A DNA stretch of 10,602 nucleotides from Halobacteriales archaeon QH_10_70_21 (GCA_003021325.1 PXQM01000157.1:1-10602), one strand, 5' to 3'; shown: positions 1-6,315, counted from the first letter of the stretch. Notes: generated by a model not told the origin, from the sequence alone. Numbers and translations: made by a program.

Positions 1-867
1 GAGGTCGCCGGCCCCCGCGTCTACACCAGTGGCCGCGCCATCACCCAGACGGGGGGCCACGGCGACGCCCACTTCATGCCTTACGAGTGGGCCGAGGACG
101 GCGGGCTCGGCATCGGGACGCTGGCCGACGGCGTGGCCGAGTGCCGCAAGACCGCCCGAAAGCAGCTCCGCGAGGGCGTCGACTGCCTGAAGATCATGAC
201 GACGGGCGGCGTCCTCTCGAAGCGCGACGAGCCTGACCACCAGCAGTTCACCGACGCCGAGATACGGGCGCTCACCGAGGAGGCCGCCCGCGTCGGGGTG
301 CCGGTCGCCAGCCACGCCCAGGGGACAGAGGGGGTGAAGGCGGCGCTGGAGAACGGCGTCGACACCATCGAGCACGGCTTCTACCTCGACGAGGCGGCCC
401 TCGACCTCCTCCTGGAGACCGACGGGACGCTCGTGCCGACGCTGGCCATCATGTTCCGCATAACCGAGGCCGGCGACGAGCACGGCGTCCCCGAGTACGG
501 GCTCCGGAAGTCCCGCGAGGCCTTCGAGGCGCACGTCGACTCGACGCGGCGCGCACACGAGGCGGGCGTCCCGATAGCGACCGGGACGGACTTCATGGGC
601 GCGCCGCTGGTCCCGCACGGCGAGAACGCCCTCGAACTCGAACTGCTCGTCGAGGAGATCGGCCTCTCGCCGCTGGAGGCGGTCGAGGCCGCCACGGGCG
701 TCGCGGCCCGGACCATCCCCGACGAGGTGGGCGAGCTCCGGGCGGGCGCCCACGCCGACTTCGTCGCGCTGGACGCCGCCCCCCGGGACGGTATCGAAGC
801 CGTCCGGGAGGTAGCGGCCGTCTACCGCGGCGGCGAGCGGGTCGCCGACGGGGCGAGCGATTTATAA
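1..867 (+). CDS. Metal-dependent amidohydrolase (imidazolonepropionase/prolidase-like), 5' end missing
   Basis: The reading frame is open from the first base and ends at TAA 865-867, so the N-terminus, including the usual HxH metal motif, lies outside the window. The visible part fits the COG1228 amidohydrolase branch (imidazolonepropionase-like and Xaa-Pro dipeptidase-like enzymes), which are TIM-barrel hydrolases. Seen: a TQTGGHGDAH segment near the start; CLKIMTTGGVLS, whose Lys aligns with the carboxylated metal-bridging Lys of the prolidase-like members; histidines in ASHAQG and TIEHGFYLD; and the metal or catalytic Asp in ATGTDFMG. The C-terminus has the usual LRAGAHADFVALD return strand of the composite beta domain. 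The substrate cannot be told from sequence; cyclic amides or Xaa-Pro-type dipeptides are known for relatives. No frameshift is visible, unlike several neighbours. The stop codon overlaps the TATA-like box of the next small gene. Confidence 0.88.
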   Translation, partial: EVAGPRVYTSGRAITQTGGHGDAHFMPYEWAEDGGLGIGTLADGVAECRKTARKQLREGVDCLKIMTTGGVLSKRDEPDHQQFTDAEIRALTEEAARVGVPVASHAQGTEGVKAALENGVDTIEHGFYLDEAALDLLLETDGTLVPTLAIMFRITEAGDEHGVPEYGLRKSREAFEAHVDSTRRAHEAGVPIATGTDFMGAPLVPHGENALELELLVEEIGLSPLEAVEAATGVAARTIPDEVGELRAGAHADFVALDAAPRDGIEAVREVAAVYRGGERVADGASDL

Positions 868-870
868 TAG
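861..870 (+). promoter_or_regulatory. TATA-like box for the 27-residue gene
   Basis: The A/T-only run TTTATAATA sits in very GC-rich DNA about 24-25 bases before the ATG at 890. This is the archaeal TATA-to-start spacing of a leaderless transcript. It overlaps the amidohydrolase stop codon (865-867), so the microprotein probably has its own promoter. Confidence 0.6.
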
Positions 871-889
871 CGAGGCGGCAACGCGGGGT

Positions 890-973
890 ATGGACCGGCA
901 GAAGCTCTTCGCGCTGTTCTTCGCGCTGCTCATGATGACGTCGATGGTCGCCTACGCGGCGTCGTTCTTCTAG
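890..973 (+). CDS. 27-residue hydrophobic microprotein, probable single membrane helix
   Basis: ATG 890 to TAG 971-973 encodes 27 residues: a short charged start (MDRQK) followed by an uninterrupted hydrophobic run (LFALFFALLMMTS, then VAYAASFF). It would span the membrane once, with the N-terminus probably cytoplasmic, or act as a very short tail-type peptide. Support for expression is a strong TATA-like box at 861-870 at leaderless spacing and ATG as the first codon after it. The last 4 bases overlap the 3' end of the convergent helicase gene. I do not recognise a named family. Codon choice is GC-rich in third positions like its neighbours. It could be spurious, but promoter spacing and amphipathic order argue for a real gene. 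Confidence 0.6.
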   Translation: MDRQKLFALFFALLMMTSMVAYAASFF

Positions 974-2678
974 CCGTCGCCCCACACGTCCGAGAGCGGG
1001 TGGTCCTCGATGTCGCCGGAGCCGCCGCCGGCGTCCGACCGCGACCGCCCACCGGTTCCGGACCGCATCCTCGACTCTCGCCGCGCCCGTGTCCCGCTCT
1101 CGCCGTCGACCGCCCCGGGGTCGAAGGCGGGTAACTCCGGCCGGGTCATGCGGTCGACCTGTGCCTCGAACCAGCCCGGCATGTCGGTCCGCGCCCGTTC
1201 GAAGAGGTCCAGGAGCGACTCGTCGGCGAGGTACGTCGCGCCGTAGTCGTCGGGCGAGCGGACGACCCGGCCGCAGGCCTGGATGACCGTCCGAAGCGCC
1301 GTCCGGTAGTACCACGCCCACTGGCCGTCCTCGAGCCGTTTCGCGACCCGCGAGTCCCGCGTGTTCGGGTACGGCGCCTTGCAGAGCACCTGCCACCGGC
1401 ACAACTCGCCCTCGAGGTCCAGCGCCTCCTCCATCTTCACCGAGACGAAGACGCCGTTGCCGTCGCTGCGTTTCCAGCTCGCCAGCGCCGCGTCGCGGTT
1501 CTCCCGGTCGTGGCCGCGGACGCGCCCCGAGACGCCGAACTCGTCCAGCAGCTCCCTGAGCCGGTCGGCGATGGCGTACGAGTGTGCGTGGACGAGGCCC
1601 TTCTCGTCGTCGTGTTTCGCCAGCAGCCGGACGAGGGTGCGAGCCACCGCCGGGAGGGTCTCGTCGCGGTGCTCGTAGGTCATCTTCCCCTGCGTGACGT
1701 CGTACAGCGGGCGGTGCTCGACCGGGAACGTGTGGGGGACGTCCACCAGCGCGACGTCGTCGGGGTCGAGGCCGGCGCCGCGGCAGAACGCCGTTTTGTC
1801 GAGGATGGTCGCCGACAGCAGCGCGAACCGCCGGCGCCCTGCGCCGCGCGCGTCCGGTCGGCGACCCACGTCGTCGGGCTCTCGTGGTCGCGGCAGTCCT
1901 CGAGGAACCACCCCAGGTCGCGGACGAGTTCGGCCAGCCGGTCGCGCTCCTCGGCTTCCGCGGCCGAGAGCTCTGCCTTGCTCCGCAGCTCCTCCTGCCG
2001 GCGCGCGCAGACGGTCGTCAGGCGCTCGGCGTACCCCTCGACGTCCGAGATGTCCTCGACGTCGGGCGGCTCGCACGACTCCCAGACGGGCACCGTCGAC
2101 GGCGACAGCTCGATGGTCGCGTACATCTCGGCCCACTCGGCGAGGCCGTGGGCCTCGTCGACCACCACGACGTCGCGCGTCCCGAAGACGTCGCTGCCCG
2201 CGGTCTGCATGAAGTACGCGAGCGTCATCGCGGCGACGGGGCGGTTCGACGCGATGGCCCGGTCCGAGAAGTAGGGACACCGGTGCTTGACCGGACAGTC
2301 GAAGCCGCGCTCGCGGGCGCAGGGGGCCCGGTCGACCGGCGTCTCCGTCTCCCCCGGCAGGATGCAGTCGTAGTTCGACTTCCCCCGGATGACGCTGAGG
2401 TCATCCAGCAGCTCGTCGCCGGCGACGTCGTCCAGCTGGGACACCTGCGGCGTCGTGTAGTAGGCGCCGACGGGCTCGACGCCGTCGGCCTCGGCCGGCC
2501 GGCGGGCACAGCCGGCGATGGCGCGGGCGAGCAGCGACTTGCCGCTGCCGGTCGGCGCCCGCACCAGCACGACGTCGTTGCCCGCCTCGAACGCCGCGCG
2601 GACGTCGCTGAGGGCCTGCGCCTGTGCGCCCCGGAACTCGGGGGCGGGGAACTCCTCGACGATGCGCGACGGGTCCAC
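970..2678 (-). pseudogene. XPD/DinG-like Fe-S ATP-dependent DNA helicase, split by an internal frameshift
   Basis: This is a superfamily 2 DNA helicase of the Rad3/XPD/DinG type, which unwinds DNA 5'-to-3' in repair. Translation from GTG 2678 gives Walker A APTGSGKS (residues 41-48) and four cysteines with iron-sulfur spacing (C105, C120, C128, C134; 14, 7 and 5 residues between). The DEAH box is VVVDEAHGLAEWA (174-177). This frame is good to about TTWVADR near 1855-1860. The protein resumes in another frame at RFALLSATIL (from 1830), then motifs KMEEALDL and QACGRVVRSPDD, and ends at TAG 970-972. Remembered homologues have about 25 more residues between the two parts, so I infer a 3n+1 base deletion between about 1831 and 1860. 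The two parts still total about 565 residues. A TATA-like box lies 27 bases before the GTG. The gene is either inactivated or misassembled. Confidence 0.85.
2336..2415 (-). repeat. 80-bp repeat, native copy inside the helicase Fe-S segment
   Basis: Read on the minus strand, this stretch encodes helicase residues about 88-115 (LLDDLSVIRGKSNYDC and on), including the first Fe-S cysteine. It is identical over 80 bases to plus-strand 2984-3063. The two form a perfect inverted repeat with a 568-bp spacer. The helicase copy is clearly the parent because it lies in its proper protein context. Confidence 0.95.
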
Positions 2679-2702
2679 ACCGAACCGAGCGACGGGACGG
2701 TC

Positions 2703-2707
2703 CTAAA
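2703..2707 (-). promoter_or_regulatory. TATA-like box of the helicase gene
   Basis: On the minus strand GGGTTTAGGA contains a short T/A run centred about 27 bases before the GTG at 2678. This is the spacing of a leaderless archaeal start and supports 2678 as the helicase start. Confidence 0.45.
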
Positions 2708-2774
2708 CCCATCGCCTCCCGGCCGGTCGCGCCGCGGCGTCGGGTGCCGTCCGGTGCCGACGGGAGCCGTCCGT

Positions 2775-2792
2775 ACCGCTCCTAGGAACGGT
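2775..2792. promoter_or_regulatory. 18-bp near-perfect palindrome in the helicase/hypothetical divergent region
   Basis: ACCGCTCCTAGGAACGGT pairs with its own reverse complement at all but one position pair. It lies between the divergent helicase start (2678) and the GTG at 2821, about 30-45 bases before the latter. Location and symmetry suit a dimeric regulator site, but no regulator is visible nearby. Confidence 0.35.
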
Positions 2793-2820
2793 TTTCCACG
2801 AGCCCGCGGAACGGTCGACC

Positions 2821-3222
2821 GTGCTCAGGGACCCGACTCCAGCGCCGCGACCCGGGCCGATTACCAGCCACCGGTCGTCGACTGCGCCGGCCGGGAGGCC
2901 GCCGGGACGACCGTCTCCGTCTCCGTCCACGGGTCGCCCTCGTCGTCGGGCCACCAGCGGTTCGTGGCCGCCCGCGAGCGCGTCGAGCTGCTGGATGACC
3001 TCAGCGTCATCCGGGGGAAGTCGAACTACGACTGCATCCTGCCGGGGGAGACGGAGACGCCGGCTCGCCCTCGCCGTCCGTGACGACGGCACCCTCGCGG
3101 CGCTGTACCCGCAGCCGAGGGCCGATGGCACCGAGACGGTCGAGGACGGGCTCTCGCGACTGCTCGCCGGTGACGACGTCGAGAACCTGGCCGGGGACCG
3201 GGACGGGGCTACCGCCCGATAA
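2821..3222 (+). pseudogene. Hypothetical haloarchaeal protein gene interrupted by an 80-bp helicase fragment
   Basis: Two protein-like pieces lie in different frames. The first, beginning near ADYQPPVVDCAGREAAG (about 2857), continues through a serine-rich stretch to RFVAARERV at 2984. The second runs from RLALAVRDDGTLAALYPQP (3061) to TAA 3220-3222. Between them sits the duplicated helicase segment. Removing 73-79 bases would rejoin them in frame as ...RFVAARERV(E)RLALAVRDDG. An intact ancestor would be a small acidic protein of roughly 100-110 residues. I do not recognise the family. The start is also a problem: the frame of the first piece has no good start codon, while GTG 2821 lies in a different frame, so the 5' end may be damaged too. 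The 3' end overlaps the convergent zinc-ribbon-like gene by 14 bases. Confidence 0.5.
2984..3063 (+). repeat. 80-bp repeat, displaced inverted copy of the helicase Fe-S segment
   Basis: It is identical to the reverse complement of 2336-2415 over all 80 bases, compared base by base. The left boundary is GTCGAG here against GACGAG in the helicase, and the right boundary is GCCGGC against GCCGGT. A few bases at each edge could therefore be shared microhomology rather than inserted sequence. Total identity means the copy is very recent or an assembly artefact. Confidence 0.95.
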
Positions 3223-3415
3223 CGTCGTCCACGTCCGCCGCGTCCGGCTCCTCGGGCAGCTCGTCGATGCAGTCGAAACAGAGGAAGAACTCCCTGCCGT
3301 CGGGGAACTCCAGCGTCATCCCGCCGGTCCCCTCGGGGTCGGAGGACCACATCCCCGAGATACCACCCCCGATGGGGACGTCCTCCTCGCAGGCGTCGCA
3401 GGGCTCGCTCGCCAT
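3209..3415 (-). CDS. Small zinc-ribbon-like protein (68 residues)
   Basis: ATG 3415 begins MASEPCDACEED, and a second cysteine pair lies in FFLCFDCIDELP, so the layout is CxxC-x~37-CxxC. That is the usual arrangement of a small zinc ribbon holding one Zn ion. Between the pairs is a glycine-rich GGGISGMW segment, and the C-terminus is acidic (EEPDAADVDDVIGR). From memory this matches a haloarchaea-specific small-protein family, possibly the one catalogued as DUF7561; I cannot verify the number. No enzymatic role is known to me; nucleic-acid or protein binding is plausible. The gene looks intact, is transcribed opposite the broken gene at 2821-3222 and overlaps its 3' end by 14 bases. Confidence 0.78.
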   Translation of the reverse strand: MASEPCDACEEDVPIGGGISGMWSSDPEGTGGMTLEFPDGREFFLCFDCIDELPEEPDAADVDDVIGR

Positions 3416-3452
3416 GGCCGGGGTAGCGGTTCAACGGGCAAAAGCCGTCGGG

Positions 3453-3710
3453 CTACTGCGGTGGGTTGACCGCCAGCCCGTCGGCGACCAGCGGGAGCGC
3501 GAGCAGGCTCCCGGCGGCCATCGTCGCCCAGACGGGGACGGTCGAGAACTGGCCGACGAGCCAGGAGACGAGCAGGAGTACCGAGATCGACCCGAGCAGG
3601 ATATCGTAGCGGGAGAGTCGACCGGCGTCGACCGGCTGCAGTTCGTCCGGGGCGACCGGACGTCCGGTACCGAAGCTGTCGCTGTTTGGCTGGCGCTCCG
3701 ACACGAACAT
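3453..3710 (-). CDS. Small membrane protein with two predicted helices (85 residues)
   Basis: I chose ATG 3708-3710. A GTG one codon upstream (3713) would add a single residue. The first 30 or so residues are polar (SERQPNSDSF, PVAPDELQPVDAGRLSRYD). Two hydrophobic stretches follow: ILLGSISVLLLVSWLVG, and after a short turn (FSTVPVW) ATMAAGSLLALPLVADGLAV. The predicted topology is two membrane helices in a hairpin with a cytoplasmic polar N-terminus. I do not recognise a named family, though small two-helix proteins of this kind are common in haloarchaea. It is co-directional with the zinc-ribbon-like gene 37 bases downstream, so the two may be cotranscribed. It reads away from the AT-rich region at 3714-3875. 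Confidence 0.7.
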   Translation of the reverse strand: MFVSERQPNSDSFGTGRPVAPDELQPVDAGRLSRYDILLGSISVLLLVSWLVGQFSTVPVWATMAAGSLLALPLVADGLAVNPPQ

Positions 3711-3713
3711 CAC

Positions 3714-3875
3714 CTCTACCGCAATCTAATGGCGGCATTCGACAAAAAGGTTACTCAAAAAGTATCAGAAATATGGTTGATTATATTTCTGTATTATCCT
3801 TAGATGCTCGGAAGCGGTTCGAGGTGACGTTACCTACGGTTTTCAAGGGAGAAGCGATTTGTGTCGTGGTACCGT
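3714..3875. promoter_or_regulatory. AT-rich divergent intergenic region with a 9-bp dyad
   Basis: About 40% GC by hand count over 3721-3860, against roughly 70% elsewhere. It separates the divergent membrane-protein and YkgJ genes and should hold both promoters. Several A/T runs could act as TATA boxes (around 3722-3730, 3743-3760 and 3771-3797). The region holds a 9-bp inverted repeat at 3766-3791, and one frame is open throughout from an ATG at 3773. Confidence 0.6.
3766..3791. repeat. Inverted repeat, 9-bp arms with an 8-base spacer
   Basis: CAGAAATAT (3766-3774) is the exact reverse complement of ATATTTCTG (3783-3791), separated by GGTTGATT. Lying in a divergent promoter region, it is more likely a dimeric regulator site than a terminator, and no T-run follows on either strand. 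Confidence 0.5.
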
Positions 3876-4616
3876 ATGGCGGACATGGAGCTGAACTGCG
3901 AGGGGTGTGCGGGCTGCTGTCTGGACTGGCGTCCGCTGGCTCCCGACGGGGTCGCCCTCGACCACGAGCGGCAGGGTCGGTTCGTCCCCCTCGACGACGC
4001 GTACAACCTCGTGCCACTCTCCAGCGACGAGGTCCGGGGGTTCGTCCGGGACGGGTTCGGCGACGCTATGACGCCACGGCTCTTCGAGGCGGCCGAGCGG
4101 TCGGTCGCGGTCGACGGCCACGACCTCGCGGCCGTCGAGGGCCGGCCCGCCTTCCTGGTCGGGCTGCGGACGGCGCCCAAGCCCGTCGCTCCGTTCGGAA
4201 CCGACGCCTCGTGGCTCTCCGCCTGCGTCTTTCTCGACCCGGAGACGCTACAGTGCCGCATCCACGGCGGGGAGCGGTACCCGGACGCCTGCGCGCGGTA
4301 CCCGGCGGACAACCTGGCGCTCGACGCCGGGACGGAGTGCGAGCGGGCCGAGGCCGCCGCCGGCGGCGACCGACTCCTCGACGACGACCCGGAGGGCGCC
4401 GACCCGCTGTCGGGCGCCGGTGCTCTCGGCGCGACGGTGTTCGCCCACCCGGCTCCCGACCGGCTCGAGGGCCGCGTCGAGCGTGTCGTCGCCGGCGAGC
4501 CGACCCCGGCGGACCGGGCGGAGTTCGTCCGGCGCCCTCGAGGAACGGCGGGGGGCGCCGCCGACGCCGGGATGGGATTAAGACGCCGGCGGCCCTGGAT
4601 GGTCACATGCGCGTAG
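3876..4616 (+). CDS. YkgJ-family cysteine-cluster protein, C-terminus probably damaged
   Basis: From ATG 3876 (or ATG 3885, the start of MELNCEGC) the protein opens with the CxxCxxCC signature of the YkgJ/UPF0153 family, NCEGCAGCCLDW. Further cysteines lie in SACVFLDPETLQCRIH, PDACARYP and TECERAE. Together they are thought to bind zinc or an iron-sulfur cluster. The biological role is unknown. The frame used runs to TGA 4614-4616, but its tail (RRPRGTAGGAADAG, LRRRRPW) is basic and unlike a haloarchaeal protein. A neighbouring frame reads ALEERRGAPPTPGWD and stops at TAA 4579-4581. That ending matches what I remember of haloarchaeal homologues. I infer an internal deletion with frameshift near 4530-4540. 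As written, the frame overlaps the epimerase start by 10 bases. Confidence 0.75.
   Translation: MADMELNCEGCAGCCLDWRPLAPDGVALDHERQGRFVPLDDAYNLVPLSSDEVRGFVRDGFGDAMTPRLFEAAERSVAVDGHDLAAVEGRPAFLVGLRTAPKPVAPFGTDASWLSACVFLDPETLQCRIHGGERYPDACARYPADNLALDAGTECERAEAAAGGDRLLDDDPEGADPLSGAGALGATVFAHPAPDRLEGRVERVVAGEPTPADRAEFVRRPRGTAGGAADAGMGLRRRRPWMVTCA
4576..4582 (+). promoter_or_regulatory. TATA-like box of the epimerase gene
   Basis: GATTAAG is the only A/T-rich heptamer in the area and is centred about 27 bases before ATG 4607, the leaderless spacing. It overlaps the TAA (4579-4581) that I take to be the original stop of the YkgJ gene. Confidence 0.5.
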
Positions 4617-5530
4617 TCGTGACGGGTGCGTCGGGGTTCGTCGGGAGCCACCTCGTGCCCGCGCTCCGCGAGGCCGGCCACGAGGTGGTCGCCCTGGTCC
4701 GGGACGCCGACAGCTACGACCCGCCGGCGGGAGTCGAGGTCCGGCAGGGGGACCTACACGAGCCGCCGGTGTCGCTGCCGCCGGCCGACGCCGCCTACTA
4801 CCTCGTCCACTCGATGGCGGCGGGCGAGGACTTCGAGGACAAGGACCGGCTGGCGGCCCGGACGTTCGTCGACGCCGCCGAGGGGGCGGGCGTCGACCGC
4901 GTCGTCTACCTGGGCGGGCTCGGCTCCGAGCGCGAGGAGCTGTCGGCTCACCTCGCCTCCCGACGCGAGGTCGAGTACATCCTCGGCGACGGCGACTACG
5001 ACCTGACGGTCCTGCGGGCCGCGGTCGTGATCGGCGAGGGGTCGGCGAGCTTCGAGCTCATCAGGCAGCTCGCCGAGCGGCTCCCGGTCATGGTGACGCC
5101 GACGTGGGTCCGGACCGACTGCCAGCCCATCTACGTCGGCGACCTCCTGGAGTACCTCCTCGGCGTCCTCGAGGCGCCGGGGACTCGGGGCGGCACCTTC
5201 GAGGTCGGCGGCCCGGACGTGCTCACATACGAGGAGATGCTCGAGCGGACCGCCGAAATCGCGACGGGCCGGTCGCCGCTCGTCCTTCCGGTGCCGGTGC
5301 TGTCGCCGCGGCTCTCGGCCGGCTGGCTGTGGCTCGTCACCGACGTCCCGCTGTCGGTCGCCCGGCCGCTGGTCGCCGGCATCCGCAACACCGTCGTCGT
5401 CACCGACGACAGCATCGAGCGGTACGTCGAGGTCGACCCCACGCCGTTCGACGAGGCGGTCCGGGCTGCGCTGGGCGACCGGGCCGTCGCGGCGGCGCTC
5501 CCCGACCAGCCCACGGCAGGTGGCGCCTGA
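4607..5530 (+). CDS. NAD(P)-binding atypical SDR, NDUFA9/epimerase-like (307 residues)
   Basis: The protein opens at once with a Rossmann strand and dinucleotide loop, MRVVVTGASGFVGSHLV, with GxxGxxG at residues 7-13. Next come VRQGDLHEP, the usual GDL segment after beta-3, and YYLVHSM. The region VDRVVYLGGLGSE replaces the classical Ser-Tyr-Lys active site, so this is an atypical SDR (COG0702), a group that includes NDUFA9-type complex I subunits and NAD(P)H-binding regulators or reductases. The C-terminal third (QPIYVGDLLEYL, GTFEVGGPDVLTYEEML) is the usual substrate-side half. The frame is complete with no sign of damage. It starts 25 bases after the inferred original YkgJ stop and has its own TATA-like box. 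Its TGA is directly followed by the ATG of the membrane-protein gene, so the two are very likely one operon. Substrate unknown. Confidence 0.87.
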   Translation: MRVVVTGASGFVGSHLVPALREAGHEVVALVRDADSYDPPAGVEVRQGDLHEPPVSLPPADAAYYLVHSMAAGEDFEDKDRLAARTFVDAAEGAGVDRVVYLGGLGSEREELSAHLASRREVEYILGDGDYDLTVLRAAVVIGEGSASFELIRQLAERLPVMVTPTWVRTDCQPIYVGDLLEYLLGVLEAPGTRGGTFEVGGPDVLTYEEMLERTAEIATGRSPLVLPVPVLSPRLSAGWLWLVTDVPLSVARPLVAGIRNTVVVTDDSIERYVEVDPTPFDEAVRAALGDRAVAAALPDQPTAGGA

Positions 5531-6116
5531 ATGCGTCCCGACCACGGCGAGACGTGGGCCTACGAGAGCATCATCGGGGCGCTGCCGGGCGTCGAGCTCT
5601 CCAGCGCGGAGGCCATCGGCATCCAGCTCCTGATCTTCGAGACGGCCGTCCTCGCTCTGGCCTGGTACTACGGGCTCTGGACCGCGGCGATAGCGGGAAC
5701 GGCGGCCGTCCTCGTCGCCGCCGTCGGCAGCCTCGAGATGCTCCGCATCAGCCGGGCCGCCAGGGCGTCGGTGACGCCGGAACCGTACCGCCAGCTGCTG
5801 TTCAGCTCCAGCATCGAGGTCGTGCTGGCGGTGCTGTCGTTCATCGCCCTGGTCACGCACCTCTTCGTCTTCGACCCGCGGAACGGCGGACTGCTCGTCG
5901 AGCGGCTGTTCGGCCCGGACCCGCCCGTCCTGGTCGTCTACCTCACGCTCCTGGTGCTGTGGGACCTCTGTTACCGCATCGGGACCGGCTGGTGGGCCTC
6001 CCCCGTTCCTCCGCGAGCACCCGGTGCTGCTCGCGGCGCTTGTCGGGCACGTCGTGGCGGTGACCGTCGTCAGCGGAACCTCGCTGGTGCTGCTGCGCGT
6101 GCGAGAAACGAACTGA
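5531..6116 (+). pseudogene. Multi-pass membrane protein, internal deletion and frameshift
   Basis: ATG 5531 abuts the epimerase stop with zero spacing, so translation is probably coupled. Four hydrophobic helices are visible: AIGIQLLIFETAVLALAWYY, TAAIAGTAAVLVAAVGSLEM, IEVVLAVLSFIALVTHLFVF and PPVLVVYLTLLVLWDLCYRI, followed by GTGWWAS. After that point (near 6000) the frame becomes arginine- and alanine-rich and continues to 6142. In another frame the sequence from about 6007 reads FLREHPVLLAALVGHVVAV, then TVVSGTSLVLLRVRETN and TGA 6114-6116. This is a clear final membrane helix. I therefore read one gene with a segment missing near 6000-6006, perhaps about 50 residues judging from remembered homologues. 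It belongs to a haloarchaeal membrane family (possibly DUF7530, unverified). The function is unknown; the operon link suggests a shared role with the epimerase-like protein. Confidence 0.72.
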
Positions 6117-6119
6117 CCG

Positions 6120-6293
6120 CTACCGGGACTTCATCCGCTTGAACTGGTCGATGAGTGCTTCGGCCGAGTCTCCGGACTCGTACTCCAGCTCCCCCTCGTA
6201 GTCGGTGCGCTCGTCGTCGAACGACGCGTCGACGTTCGAGGCTTTCTGCTCCCGGCGCTCGTGTTCGTCCTCGTCATAGGCACCCATTGACAT
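6120..6293 (-). CDS. DUF5786 family small acidic protein (57 residues)
   Basis: ATG 6293 starts MSMGAYDEDEHERRE, the conserved opening of the haloarchaeal DUF5786 family as I remember it. An alternative ATG at 6302 would add three residues (MVT) not seen in homologues. The protein is highly charged, with FDDERTDYEGELEYESGDSA in the middle and a predicted helix ALIDQFKRMKSR at the end. It has no membrane segment and no known function. It is complete and convergent with the membrane-protein gene, with only 3 bases between the stop codons. A TATA-like TACAATT on the minus strand (6316-6322) lies about 26 bases before ATG 6293, supporting that start and a leaderless transcript. Confidence 0.85.
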   Translation of the reverse strand: MSMGAYDEDEHERREQKASNVDASFDDERTDYEGELEYESGDSAEALIDQFKRMKSR

Positions 6294-6315
6294 GGTGACC
6301 ACAGAGCATCTAACG

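Noticed and set aside
2336..3063. Inverted repeats as ends of an insertion sequence
   Set aside because: The repeats encode helicase protein, there is no transposase between them and no target duplication outside them.
2984..3063. Antisense regulatory RNA against the helicase mRNA
   Set aside because: The plus-strand copy is sense-identical to the helicase mRNA, so transcription in the gene's direction would not pair with it.
1884..3083. 399-codon plus-strand open frame across the helicase 5' half
   Set aside because: Most of it is the complement of conserved helicase codons. Only its last part is meaningful: the fragment of the broken gene and the displaced repeat.
3686..5530. A 614-residue fusion protein ending in the epimerase
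   Set aside because: Its N-terminal two thirds is out-of-frame YkgJ sequence rich in arginine; the epimerase begins at ATG 4607 with its own promoter and the family's exact N-terminus.
4754..5860. 368-codon open frame on the minus strand opposite the epimerase and membrane protein
   Set aside because: It spans two real plus-strand genes, has no recognisable domain and a composition expected of an antisense shadow.
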